Assembly (NCBI GenBank): GCA_017506865.1
Contig: JAFCMP010000423.1
Location: 682,001 to 746,000, forward strand
DNA from: Tribonema minus
Lineage: Eukaryota > Sar > Xanthophyceae > Tribonematales > Tribonemataceae
Length of the DNA stretch: 64,000 bases
Direction: 5' to 3'
Each line of letters opens with the position of its first letter. Within the stretch, counting starts at the first letter, position 1. Position numbers and translations under genes: made by a program. Below, in pieces: positions 25,201-37,500 of the stretch. The notes below the pieces were generated by a model. That model saw only the letters and a list, made by a program, of their open reading frames with translations, had not been told where the DNA came from and did not search any database.

Positions 25201-26898
25201 CCCCAACCTAACTTCAACTGTGACTTGCCGCTCTTTTGTGCTGCTGCAGGCCACGCCTTCGCGGGCGCCGCGGAGCTCGCTGTAAGCCGCTGCGACTGCC
25301 AGCAGCATGCGTGCTCTTGTCATGCAGCTCATGAGAAATCACCCTGACTCTGACTTGAACCCTTTCTCTCACCCCTGCCCCTAACTCCAACCCTAACCCT
25401 AATCCCAAGCCCAGACCTAACTTCAACCCTAACTTCATTTCCTTGCTGCTGCAGGCGCGCCTCCACCGACGCCGCGGAGCTCGACGCCAGCCGCCGCGAC
25501 TGCCAGCAGATGCGCGCGCTTGTGAACTTGACTTCAACTGTGACTTGCCGCTGTCTTTCGCTGCTGCAGGCGCGCCTCTGCAGACGCCGCGGAGCTCGCC
25601 GCCAGCCGCCGCGACTGCCAGCAGATGCGCGCGCTCGTGAAGCAGCTCATGGGCGATCTGGATCGCATCGTCGCGGAGAGGGACGAGCTGCGTGGGGCGC
25701 AGCCCAGCGGGGCGCAGACCAGCAGTGCCGGGGGGGTCTCGGAGACCGTTCTCAGCGCTGGGGCATGGGTTGAGCAGAGGGGGAGTTTGGGCGCGGCGGC
25801 AGCCCCGTATGCAGAGGTATGCATATATACCATACGTTATAGTCTTGAGTAGTACTAGTACTGCTTGGTTCTTAGAAATGACATATCGCATGTTGACATC
25901 TACAACACGCCAGAGCAGTACCACTTCATCCTCGTGTCGTTGATGATAGTCTCTGCTCGACAGCGTCGTCAGTGCCTACCAGCGCACTGCTTGCTCCACT
26001 GCGAACTCTGTCATGACTCTGTGGCCTGACCATAACCCTACCCCTGGCCCTAAGTACGGCATGTGTGCCTGCTGGCCCCAGCACACCTGCTCATGCCCCA
26101 AAATAGAGCACTGCTTTAGCATACTTCCGATGTAGTACGTAGCACATTCCCCAGCACCTCAACAGCAACAGTGCTCATGAGGGTTCTGCTCAAAGTCTGC
26201 CATAACCCTATCAGCAGCATCCATTCATATGTACTCACACGCTGTGTACAAAATCATCAAGTATGCCTGCTGGTGGCCCCATTGCGCCTGCTCATGACCC
26301 GACAGAGCTCACTGCCTCATGGTGATGCTCACCTAACCCTAACCCTAAACAACTCCGTCCTTCCCTTCTACCCATGCAAGGCGCATGCGGGCCATGTCTC
26401 ATTTCACATGTGCCTGCTGGTACCTGCCCCCCCCGTTGACAGCAGGGCACGGCCCCCGCGGCGCCCGAGCCAACCGCCACAGCCTCCGCACAGCAGCAGC
26501 ACCTCAGGCTGCAACACCACCACCACCACCACGACCACCAGCAGCAGCACCACCGCCACGACCACCAACAGCAGCAGCAGCAGCAGCAGTGCTCAGAGTG
26601 GTACCGCTGCTACGACCCCGCCACCAGTGCCCACCCCTACTTCTTCGACGCGACGTGCGAAGCTACTGCCTGGGAGCTGCCACCTGGCGCCTCAGCCTGG
26701 TGCGAACAGACGGGCAAGTGGGTAACGGAGGCTTGGGAGGGGCTCGACGGGTGGGAGGGGGGATTGGGGGGGGTGAATGGGGGGGTGAAAGAGGGGGTGT
26801 GGAGCGCTGCTGCTGCGGCTGCGGGCATGCCTAGCGTTGGCTTTGTTGGGGAATCGTGTGGTTCTGTGATGCAGGGGGGCAGGGGTGTTGCGGGGTGA
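16221..26898 (+). CDS. Membrane-anchored coiled-coil protein with C-terminal WW domain
   Basis: Twelve exons: 16221-16573, 16672-16702, 17236-17330, 17856-17957, 18846-18927, 19982-20110, 21023-21181, 22837-22982, 24130-24277, 24969-25084, 25570-25816, 26443-26898. Phases chain without a stop (2064 nt, 687 aa, TGA at 26896). Residues 48-65 (PGWLVVAGGMSMLVAGMM) are a single short hydrophobic segment followed by QRKRR, like a membrane anchor. The middle exons are charged and alanine-rich with heptad character (RLHGVRATLVQRLAE, IRELKRKA, RERDTLK, EADRDRA), predicting a long coiled coil. The last exon has His/Gln tracts and a WW domain. The exon after 25084 needs a GC donor (GCAAGT). I recognise no named family. 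A scaffold or tether binding proline motifs is an inference. Some exons have in-frame neighbouring copies, so the splice choice may vary. Confidence 0.75.
17665..19010 (+). repeat. Echoes of WW-gene exons 4 and 5
   Basis: 17668-17692 repeats the acceptor and start of the fourth exon (CTGCAGTGAGCAG) and then breaks straight into CCCTAA repeats. 18988-19010 repeats the end of the fifth exon (GCGTCTCAGCAACGG). Confidence 0.75.
17694..17712 (+). repeat. Short telomere-like tract joined to an exon echo
   Basis: CTAACCCTAACCCTAACCCT follows directly after a partial echo of exon 17856-17957. Confidence 0.8.
19086..19133 (+). repeat. TTAGGG tract, eight units
   Basis: The most regular telomere-like tract in the window, in TTAGGG orientation, within an intron of the WW gene. 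One unit is TGAGGG. Confidence 0.9.
19853..20570 (+). repeat. Echoes of WW-gene exon 6
   Basis: 19853-19893 repeats the exon start. 20195-20266 repeats its end in frame (RDTLKTSIMKLRVDKDD) with a usable donor. 20430-20470 and 20525-20560 are poorer copies of GATGCGGCGCGG and the donor. Confidence 0.85.
20880..22400 (+). repeat. Echoes of WW-gene exon 7
   Basis: The exon start recurs at 20880-20935. The end and donor (GGCAGGGCTGTCGTAGC, then GGTGAGC) recur at 21330-21372, 21618-21670 and 21735-21785, and faintly at 22205-22260 and 22335-22390. Confidence 0.85.
21405..21500 (+). mobile_element. Short copy of the retroelement 3' end
   Basis: Contains ACACATGCAGATTATG, AAAATCTGGGCTTACTCGTA and CCCTGAGCGAGAATCAACTA, the last part of the tail family. 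It lies in an intron of the WW gene, within a cluster of exon echoes. Confidence 0.5.
22555..23185 (+). repeat. Echoes of WW-gene exon 8
   Basis: The exon start (TTCAAGGATGCGGCGCGC) recurs at 22562-22590 and 22690-22745. The end (GACAGGGACCG, CAGCTGCTCAGGCAGACCAG) recurs at 23010-23065 and 23115-23182. The last copy has a good donor and stays in frame. Confidence 0.9.
23865..24590 (+). repeat. Echoes of WW-gene exon 9
   Basis: The acceptor side (TTGCAGCCTGCAGAAGG) recurs at 23865-23890 and 23962-24028. The donor side (GTGTCGCTGCTTAGCAAGGT) recurs at 24479-24520 and 24548-24585. Confidence 0.85.
24735..25570 (+). repeat. Echoes of WW-gene exons 10 and 11
   Basis: 24737-24790 repeats exon 10 (GGCCAGGCTGGAGCGCGC). 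25249-25300 and 25453-25535 repeat exon 11 (GACGCCGCGGAGCTCG, CGACTGCCAGCAGATGCGCG). The second exon 11 copy keeps the reading frame. Confidence 0.9.
26443..26592 (+). repeat. Histidine/glutamine-coding CAC/CAG tract
   Basis: The start of the last exon of the WW gene has runs of CAC and CAG giving His and Gln runs separated by Asp and Arg. It reads as a flexible linker between coiled coil and WW domain and is likely length-variable. Confidence 0.8.
26590..26690 (+). other. WW domain in the last exon
   Basis: Residues about 587-617 read SEWYRCYDPATSAHPYFFD, then TAWELPPG. The two tryptophans are 24 residues apart, with an aromatic block between (YFF) and a proline after the second, the WW-domain pattern. 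WW domains bind proline-rich peptides. A tail of W, G and V residues follows to the stop at 26898. Confidence 0.75.
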
Positions 26899-28222
26899 TG
26901 GGATGTACTTCAAGTTGATGTGCATTGCAGCGTTATGTGTAGCTGTGGGAGTGAGAGTAGGCAAGTGCTCGCAATCATCTAGCAGTCTGACTGTTGCTTC
27001 CGTGCTGTGATGACTGAAGCTAATTAGCGGCGGGAGGGACGAATTTGTTGGCGCAAAGTGCTCAGCAGTGATGGTTGCTCTTGAAGGCATTGGGATAAGC
27101 GGTGCTGCCACGAATTATACACGGGGGCTTCTGTCGCCTGGATACGTTTGTTGTCCTGAGCTTTCTGTTTCTTTCGTGCAAGCAACAACTACTCCTCAAC
27201 ACTAATGGAAGCTGACTGCAAAAGCTGCCTGTCGTGTTTTTTGTCACTTACTTCTTTGGTTTTTTTCCTTCGGCGCCCATAGCTTGCTCATGAAGCACAA
27301 CCTGTGAGAACGTGGTTCTCGGGAATGGAACGGTTCACGAACAGAATGGTATTGGTAGCCGCATAATCCGAGCACAATGCAGACAGTGAAAAAGGCACTA
27401 AGCTGGTTGTGCACCATTGTCGGAAGGCTTGTACAGTTGCTGCATGCATGCGCTCCACACACACAAGCACTCCACATATGCGCAAGCGTACATTCCTGCC
27501 ATTTCCTGCTACATGACAATTCAGCCCTGACGAGTCAGGAGCACGCCGCTGGCTTGCGCCCTGTAGCGCGTTCACGTGCTGTTACTGGTGCACCTTTCTT
27601 ACTGATGCAGATTTTTCCTCTGGGCTCGTCGCCGGCCGCTAAGCATACGCACGTCCAAAAAATTGATATCAATGACATTAGCGGGTCTCAGTGGCAATAT
27701 CGTTAGGTCAAAAGACGTACAGACAGAATGTCAGGTGCATGACTCAAATTCCGAGAAAAGCAATCTCTTCCTGTGCTACAAGCTCCACTTGCAACCCTGG
27801 GCCACGTTGCTTGCTGATTGCTGCATGTCTGCCAAATACGCGCCAAGTGTGACCTGATCACCCCCCCCCCCCCCCCCCCCCCCTGTGCCCTGCTGGTTTC
27901 TGGTGTTTGGCTCAAATTTGTGCCAAATTGATGAAAACTCAGATGCTGTAAATATGGACACAGGGGCGCACCAAAGCCGACGGTCATGATGTGCAATAGT
28001 GCAAGGCCAATGCTCGCTTCTGAAGTCAACCGTAGGTGTGTATGTAGGTGTGAAGCCTGCACATCTTCAACTTTAAGTGACGGTTTCGCGCGCTGAAACG
28101 GTGTGTGTGTGTATGTGTGTCGAGTTTGCCATGAGTGCGTGCTGATAGGTGGCCGCTGCGCTTAGGTAAGATCGCAGACATCAACTGCAGCATGCCTCTG
28201 TAGGCTGTAGAGGCAGCAGATC
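26899..28222. other. Intergenic region, with a 23-bp C homopolymer
   Basis: This lies between the stop of the WW gene and the start of the large gene. It holds a C-run at 27861-27883 and one TTGAAGT-type palindrome near 26908. Short ORFs on both strands show no motif. No gene or RNA recognised. Confidence 0.5.
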
Positions 28223-31200
28223 ATGATGAAAGGTGCAGACGACGATAGTGCAGCAGACGACGATGCTGCTTCGGCAGGCAGCTCAGATGTCTCTCTGGTG
28301 TCAGGAAAGGCGCCATTCATCCATGCCAACACCGAGCGCTCAGTTATTACCTCTGTCACATTCGATAGCAGCATCGATGGCCAGAGCAAGCCGCGGCCGA
28401 AGAAAGGCCGAGGCACCTGTCCCACGGACAGGACCAACACATCAAGCACGAGCTTGTCCATTGTGACGATCAGCTCGTCTGACAGCGGCCGCGGCAGCAA
28501 AGCGCGACCCAAGCGAGCTGGAGTGGTGCCAAATCTGACTCTGGCGCGGACCAAAACTATCGCCAGCATTCCGGCAGGACAGCGCAAAGCGGAAGTGCAA
28601 GTGAGTGGGCATAAGCAAAGAAAAATGTTTTGCAGCTGCAGCAGTTACATGTCTGTATAGTAATCACGGTGGGATTGATCTGACGTCAAGAACACACAAT
28701 AAAAAACAGTGACTAGACATGATCTGGTACAGCAGTTGCAGTGGCACTTTCTGCAGTGCCTCAGCGAGTACTGAGCACTTGCTTTGCTGAGCTATGGCTC
28801 AAAGATGCCCTGCGGACACTCGCAGTGCACAAGCACAAGGGCTGCTATCTTGCCTGCGCAAAACTGTGTCTGCCGCTCAAGCGGACATGAGCAAAGTATC
28901 GAACCGTATACGGAAGCCGCACAGGCAGATGCACATGCAATGTAGGGTTTGCAGATTGTACCGCCCGGCGTCGCCCATAACCTGCACTGTGTCGACACCA
29001 GCAGAGGAACATCTTTCGAAAAGGTGCTGCACGTCTACAAGCCCATACTCAAGCGTTTGCGCGCAGCTTCTGCATACCACTGCAAATGAGTGACATGCAG
29101 CGCTGTGCCTGTCCGAGCCACTGACTGATCCTAGCGTGTGGCAATGTCTTGACGTATGTCTGATGTGGTGGGAGTCACCAGAGACCAAGCCCAACAAGTA
29201 CTGACGTCTGCTGCCGTGTGCGCAACAAGTAGAAACGAATTGTGCGCAATTGCTTTGCCCTTGTGCACCAAGAGCAGGGAAATAGATAATGACTTGTGTG
29301 AGTGTTTTTGTGTGCAAGTAGTGCACGTATGGTGCAGAGCAGCGGCAGCTTGTGGTTCAACAGGCAGGCTGCTATGTGCACAGACAATACGGCTAAGGGC
29401 ATGCTTTAACTTCTACTGACGCTGCTGTCACTGCAATTGTGACATGTGTGGATGTGTTGTGCCTGCAAGGCGCGCAGCTGCTGCAGGAGATGGTGGTCAC
29501 CACGTGGTACTTCAACGTTACCAGCAAAGCCCTTCAGCATCTCCACGTACTGCAGGCAGGGTGGCAGTGCGCAACGGCGCACTTGGTCGCACTTCAAATG
29601 CGCATGCGTCAAACGCCAACTGACATAGGCCTATCCCTTACCTGCGTGCATGGCGCGGTGCGCAGCAGCTGCAGGAGGTGGCGGGTGACCACGTGGTATG
29701 TGGACATTGCAGGAAAAGCCGATCAGTCTTTCCACGCACTGCAGGCAGGCGGCAGTGCGCAGTGGAGTATTTGCTCACATTGCCACACTGCAATCTGACA
29801 CTGATCACTCATCAAGCGACATATGTATGTGTAATGCATGTAACGTATGATAACATGTGTACATGTGTGCGCGCGGCGCGTGTGTACGCACGCAGCAGCT
29901 GCAGGAGGTGGCGGTGAGCACGTGGTACGTGGACATTGCCGATGCTGCGCGCGAGTGCCTCTACCGCCGCAACGAGGAGGCCTACAGGGATGCACTGGAT
30001 GTAGCGCAATCTCTGGCGCTGAGGGGGCACGGGCGGCTGGCATCGCGGTCGCTGAGGCCCGAGGTGAGGCAACACTTGAAGTTGTTGTTGAAGGTGACGC
30101 GCTACGTCGTGCAGTCGCTGGCGCTGAGGGGGCACGGGCGTCTCACATCGCGGTCGCTGAGGCCCGAGGTGAGCAATGTTTGAACTTGAATGTGAAGTTG
30201 AAGCTCTACATCGTGCAGTCGCTGGCGCTGAGGGGGCACGGGCGGTAGGAACAGTGTACAAAGTGCAGATCATCAACGCATGCAGTGCAAAGCGCAGATC
30301 AACATCATAAATATGATCTCATTTCAGGGTCGGCGACCAAAGATGAATTCAATTTTCTGGCATCGTGGTCGCTGAGGCCAGAGGTGAGGGAATGTTTGGG
30401 GGGGCTCGGGAGTGTGAGTTGAAGTTTGATGTCCTCATGCCGCTGGCGCTCAAGGGGCACGGGCGGCTGACATCGGGGCCGCTGAGGCCAGAGGAGATGA
30501 TATTTGCAGGTTTACGGTTTACCTTGAACTTTGTTTGCTGCCCATTCGCAGGGGGGAAGTCGCGTCAAGGTCGCTGTGGCCTAGGGGGCGTTTTGACGGT
30601 TGAAGTTGCACGTATGCCAGATGCTCGGGAGCTTGCATTGACGTCGCTGAGACCAGAAGTGAAGTGGCTTGATGGCGCGATGAAGAGGCCCGAGGGGTTC
30701 TTTAAGCCGATCTTCAAGGAGGACGCCAGTTGGTCATGCTGAAATACACACGGGCAGTCTGTGCTGCACAGGGCTGTCAGGCGTGCATTCAAGACCCTTT
30801 ACTACTTCAGAGGTCATGCACATCTCCGGCTCAATGAGGCTGACGCCAGCGCACCGTTCTCATGTCCCAGCTGGTACTTTCATTTTTCCCCATCTTAACG
30901 CCCTCTCCAACTTCTTTCCGACTCGTTTCCTCTGTCTTCGCCCAGTTTGCGCTGCTCAAAGTCATTGGGCGCGCGTTCAAGGCGCAGCGCTCAGCAATGG
31001 TGGTCGCCGCTCAGGCGCTGAGCAGCAGAATAGCTGTCATACAGGTCAGTAAACATATGTGCTCGTGCTGAAAAGGAGCATCTGTTTTGTACATGATGTG
31101 ATGCGAAGTAGATTTTCCACCCCTCAAGCGGAAGTACATAAATTACAAATACTTGAGTTCAGCCGCCAGGGCTGTGAGCACAACGCATTGGACGGGCTTC

Positions 31201-34200
31201 AAAGCTGTATATTTTGCATATTTTGTAGGGTTCTGTTCCCCCCCTCGAACAGAAGTGAATCAACTACAACTACACAGGGCCGCGACGGACCAAGTCACTA
31301 TCAGAGCACAAGTTTTGAAGTTCACACTCCTGGACGCCCAATCTAACCCCAACCCTAACCCCTGGCCTGGCTGACCCTAAGGTAGCGCTTGCAGCTGGAC
31401 CTACAAAGGTGCTGTGAATAGCAAGTGCGATGCTGAGAGTCGATGTGGGCCAGCCTGAGAGAACGATCGTCCAGTGTACTGGCACTTGCATGCACGGCAA
31501 ACCCGTGCAGACAGGGCAAGACCAGAAGTGTAGTATATTTCAGCAAACAGCATACTTTTCAAGAAGCAAGTACACATAGCAGCACCTGGCAGTGCAAAAA
31601 CTTTGTTATCTGCACATTGCAAGAGGTTGAGTCAATTGAGCTGACTGCAGCTGAAGACATATGCAACATGCGAGGCTTGCGGAGCTGCCTGTGCATGCTG
31701 TCACACTGGGCCATGCATGCAGTGAGCACGCAGCAAGTTGTGCTCGGTTGACTTGGCGCGTCGTGAGCATTGGACTGCCATCTGGCAGCAGGTGCCATGG
31801 TAATGCATTCTTCAAGAGGCCAGGTGATACCAACAACGCACTGGTGTCAACAGCATCATGTGGTATGAGAGCAGCTGAGGCGCATACCAAGCTGGCACAG
31901 CAGGACGTGATGGCACACTTCTGATACTGCCATTTTGCGCTTGAGGTCTCTCAAGCTTAGGGGAAAGTTATGCTCCCGTGTTCTTTTGCAAGCAGCTTTT
32001 GGGCATTTGTAAGATATTCCACAGCTTGTGAGCAAACACAATGCTCCTGTTGCTTTTTGTAGCACCATGGTGCACTCTGTCTGCACGCGTCCCAAGGACT
32101 TCCCCCAGCCTGCAGGGCTATTATCAAATTACAGGAACATCAGTTGGGCAACAGTGGCATTCCATGGTCTGGTGCAGATCACGCAACTCATCGCACAAGT
32201 CAAGAGCCGCATATCTGGCAGGTGTCATGGTTCTGGCCCCTCGGCCTGCAGTAACAACAGTACAATTACAAGTCACCAACGAGTATGTGTAGGTGTACCC
32301 TATGGGTTGGATTTTGCCATGAGGTCAGGCTCATGCTCCTGCAGCCGTATTGGGGCGCTGCACGTGTGTGTGCGTTTCTATGTGTGTGTTTAAGCAGATC
32401 CAGATATCAGAACGTCAGCGATGGCACTGTGGTGTGAATGTGGTGATCTGCCAGCTGTATACGCACGCCCCCGAATACTTCATCTCTATGTTCCACCATC
32501 AGATGCACCTCCCGTTGTTGTGCATGCTGCATCGTATACACATTGCACTGGCATCACCTGGGGTGCTGCTACATTACTGCCTGAGCCTCCTAGAATGCAC
32601 TGCAGAGGTTTGGCCGCTATTGTCCACAAGATGCTTGATGTCACATTACCGAGATACGTCTTGCCAGTATATTGTTGGTGCATAGTTCAAGCTTGTAGTT
32701 ACTTGTGAAGCTCTCATAGTGCGCAATGCACGGCCACAAACAACTGCAGGCAGTAATGCGCAGCTGTTCTTCTGTTGCTGAGGATTTCGCGCGATAAATC
32801 GAATCGTTGCGGGCAATATACGCGCGCTGTTCATTCGCCTGAAGACGAGGCTGTAACCTTGGGCTGCTGTCATCAAGAACATGCGGTCCAAACTGCTGCT
32901 GTATCCGTATAGAAGTACACACTTGAAGTACACACTTGAAGTGCTGCTGTACACATGAAACTTGTGCATCTTCAATTATAGGCTACTGTACTCAACATGG
33001 CTGCTGTACCTTGCAGGATGAACTGCATCTGGCCAGAAAGAAGCTGCGCAGCAGGGAGGCCAGACTGCAGGCCATACATACCCTATGGGAGGACTGGACT
33101 CGTTTGAAGGGGGTGCCACCGGCATTTGCTCTCGCTGCTGCGTGCGCTGCTGTGGGTAGCAGTGCTCAGGTGAGCTTCAAAAAGTTTTGCGTAGCTGCCT
33201 CAAAGAAAGAAGTAGTAATGGCGCAGAGAGAATCTAGACTACTGCAGTGGCAAATGGTTGAGGAATGCTAATGAAACTGGGCAGTACAAGCACTCAGGCA
33301 GCATCAGATCACTTGATCTACTTGCCTCATGCAAGTTGTAGCTCGTTACATATTGATAGGTGTGCGGGTGCCTGATACAACCAGTAGTACTGGCAGTTGT
33401 AAAATGATACATGAACGGGAAGCAGCGCTCAGGCAAGCAGAAAAGCGCGCTACCTACCTGCCGCGTACAGTCAGTAGCACTTGCATTCAGTTACAAACAA
33501 AGTCGTGTGGGCAGCAGCTTTCAGGGTTAATCTTACACCGAATGCTGACCCTGACCCTAAGCCTCATTAGTTAGGGTGAGACCTAACTCGAATGCTAACC
33601 CTAACCCTGACTTGAACCCTAACCCGAAGCCTCATGCAAACCAGTCATGCCAGCACTGTTGGAAGCACAAACGCGCGGCGAGCGCCACTCAGGCAAAGCG
33701 CCAAAGCGCTTGACCTACCTGGCTCACACAATCATGAGAGCTGGCACTGGTTCATAAACAAAACTGGCAGCAGCGCTCAGGCAAGCAAGTCCACGACTGT
33801 ACCTTCCTGCGTCGTACCGCCACTTAAAGCTGTCCTGAAGCAAGGCTGCCACATGCCCGCGTTGCTGCAGTTTACGCGATTCCTCGAAGACTTCCTCAAG
33901 CAGCCGCCGCCGCGGCCGCAGTCGCCGACATCTGCTTGGGGCGCCGCCGCCGCATTGAATACCGCCAGCGGCGGCAGCGCTTCCCCCAGAGGTGAGCGAA
34001 GGGGGCGCAGCCCAACGCGACGCCGCCAGCAGCAGCTGCTGCTGCAGCAGCAGCAGCAGCAGCAGCACCGCTCCCGTAGCAACGAACATGGTGGCAGCCA
34101 TGCTGCAGGCGGCAGCGGAAGCCCAGGCGGTGGTACAAGCGCCAACAGACAAGGCAGGGAGCACGACAATGCTGGCAGCATCGACAGCGCCCGGGGCGAT

Positions 34201-34250
34201 GCCTGCAGCATTGGCAGCAGCGCCAGCGGCGGCGACGGCAGTGGCGGTGG

Positions 34251-34281
<31 letters not shown>

Positions 34282-34493
34282 GGCGGCGGCGGTGATGGCG
34301 TCAGCAACAGTGACCCTGGTGCTGCCGCGCGGGTGCTGCGCATCTCTGTTGAATCGCGGCCCGGCTCGCAAGAGAGGAGCGGACAGCAGACGCAGCAGCG
34401 GCAGCAGCAGCAGCAGCAGCAGCGCAGCTCGACAGAGTCGCGCCCCGGCTCGCAGGAGCGCTGGCAGCAGCAGCAGCAGCAGCAACAGCCGCC

Positions 34494-34532
<39 letters not shown>

Positions 34533-37500
34533 CCAGCGGCAGTCGTCCAGCAAGTACGTGCTGACGGCGCAGGACATGCTGCGCGACAACTTCCGCAAGC
34601 GCAGCAGCGCCGGCAGCGGCGTGCTTCTGCCGTCGCCGCGCCGCAGCGACGACGGTGAGCACCGCGGTTGAGCACTGCCTCGCTGTTAACCTCAGAAAAG
34701 CGTGCCTGGCATGGTCATTTGGCATGGTCACTCGCTGAAATGTCAGCAGGCTTGCGACCGCTGATTGAGCTCGCGCAGCACTGCCAATGTGCACGCACAG
34801 TCACGATGTGCGCGAACAGTTGCGCTCATGGCCATGACCCTAACCCTAATGCTGATTCTGGCCCTAGCCTTAACCTTAGCCATGGCGCTGAGCCTTGCAT
34901 GGGCCCCGCACTGGTTATTATGCGCTGAAAATGGTCATAAAGCGGCAGTTTCCGTGTAGTGGGGAGCTGACGATATCAGCTTCAACCCCAGCCGCAATTC
35001 AACCCTATTTGTATTCATGACTCAGACCCTCATCCCAATCCGGAGCCTTGACCTACCGCTTTTCTCACTTCAACGCCAACTCCTACTGTGAATACAAACA
35101 AGCGGCGGCAGACTACACCGCGCAGCGGCAGCTGGCCTCCCTCTGGCTAGCGCTGCAGAAAGCATTGGGCGTGCACCCAGGGTTTGACTGGGACTCCGCC
35201 GCACCGGCCGCACAGAAGAGGCACGTGCCGCTGCATCTGAAAGATGCCAAGCTCCTGGTTGCGGAGCTCCAGCAGCAGCCGCACCGGTGCCTGATGTCAG
35301 ATATGGTGAGCAGTATTTGCGTGGTGCTGTCTGGCTTATGTGTCTGCGAGTGGGAGATGCTGTCTTGCTTGTCAGGCGCACAACTGGGGAGTCACACAAC
35401 GGCAAGCAGCGGCTGCCATGCACTTGATACACACGCATGTTGCACCACTTAAGCTGCTTTTGAAAAGCGCCGGCTTGACTTAACCCTAACATTTATCTGC
35501 CGCACTGCTCAAAAGCACCTCGCTTTGTTCCTGTCAAGTGTCTAGGTAAAAGTTTCCTGCAATTCCAGCAAGCCCTCGCGTGCCTTGTCCTGTTTTTACG
35601 CCTGCGGTTTGATATCGCTCTCTTGATGCCATGATCTCTCAGATGGCAGCCATGCTCTCGGCGTGCGAGCCTGAGGAGCTACTACCAGGATCCAAAGGTG
35701 GGCACCTGAAGTTGTTAGGATTTGTCAGCTTTGCCTTACTTCAAGTTGCATGGACACACGTATGATGGTCGCTGTGTAGAAGCATTGCTTTGCTGCCAGG
35801 GTGCGAAGGTGGGCACTTGTAGATTTATGGACGTCACCTGAAGTGTGTTAGCGCCTGTGTGGTACTCACGGTGAAGAGGCATTACTTTGTGAAACAAGTC
35901 TGAAAGTTGCTGGCCTTGCAGCTAGGAGCAATCGATTGCAGAATCAGTTTGTGGTGAGAATGTTCCTCAAAAGGGGGAGTCACAAGGTTACCCTTGTGCT
36001 CTATTTATTTTTGCTTGAAGAACGCGACGCATTCTGTACGACATAGATTACGTAGAGCATGTGCAGTGTTGACACCATATCTTGAACTTGAAATTCACCT
36101 CATCCCAAGGCTTTACGCAGTAATGGTGAGGGCATGCTAACATGAGCTGATGCTGAAGTTGTGCATCATGTTGCATGTACCAAATTGCCGCTCTCTCTTG
36201 AGGACTTTACATGTCAGCGACGACCCTGCCGGTTGTCATCCATGCACGCTTTATCCCACCATCCTCATATACTGCCACAGCTGATTATTTCTGACCTATC
36301 GCAAACGGGACCCGCTGCTGCTGTGCAGTGCGCTTCGAGACATTCGTTCCGGCGCTACACGCGGTGTACGCCGCCGTGCAGCGTGCGTTCTGGCACCAGT
36401 TCCACACCAGCGCTCAGGGCCAGGTGCTGCTGCAGCAGGTCGTCAGAGACAGGGCAGCGGAGGCGAAGCAGCATCAGGTAATTCCATCCCTCGAGTGTGT
36501 GCCCTTCTGGAGTACTGTAGGTTCAAGGGTCTGGTTGAACCAGATACTTCCAAGTAAGCGTTAGTTTCACTGGTAGAGCTGCGGTAGGCAGGCTGAAGGC
36601 TAGAATTAGGATTAACTGCAAGTTACGCATCAGTGCTCAGGGCCAGGGGCTGCTGCTGCGGCAGGCCATCAGGGACAGGGCACCGGAGGCAAAGCAACCT
36701 CAGGTGCTTCCATCCCTATCCCTTGGGTGTGTGCCCTTCAGGAGTACATACAAGGTTGTGGTCAGAAGGAGCGTCATGTGCACTATCAGGGCTGGTGTCA
36801 GGGCAGGTTGAAGTTACTGTTAGGGCTGGATGCGAGTTATGCACCAGTAGTGAGCGTCAGGTGCTGCTGCAGCAGATGGTCGGGGGTGAACTTTGACAAG
36901 TGCATTAGTGTAAATGGCCAACACCCTTGATCGCTGCTTTAAAAGTCATACCGATGTAACCCTGCACATTTCTTCTGCATTCGAACCAGCTGGAGGCTGC
37001 TCTGGCTCTTCTGGCAACAGCTACGGGCATTCAGAACAGTGCTGCTCAGACAGGCAGCAACAAGGCAGCAGAAATGGACGACGATGAATGGGTGAGATGC
37101 TATATTGTGCTTTATGTCAATCAATGTTCAGGGGCGCAAAAATGCCCAGATGGTGGATGTCCAGCTTGCAATTAGAATCTACATGTGTCTTGTGAACACC
37201 TTGAAAGGTTCTCAATGCGCATTGCACTCTTTGTTGATTCCTGCTGAGGGCGCCAAAAAAAAAAAAGGATGTCGTGAATGTAAAAGTAGGCGCCAGTCGA
37301 GCGGGAGTAAATAAAATGAAGCACACTGAGCAAAGTGTATGAGCATGCAAGACCTATATGTGTGCACGCAGGCAAGGCAGTGGAGACCATGTACAAGGCC
37401 GCAGAGCGCGCTGGCGCAACTGATCTGTAAACCGATCTGAAACTGATCTGTAACTGATTTGTAACCGCTGTTGTGACGCAGATGGACAGCGCGCTCGTGC

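Noticed and set aside
33777-34794. Long minus-strand ORFs of 270-356 codons opposite the poly-Q exon
   Set aside because: They are runs of Cys, Ala or Leu produced by the CAG/CTG repeat being open in every frame; the plus-strand exon has correct phase and boundaries.
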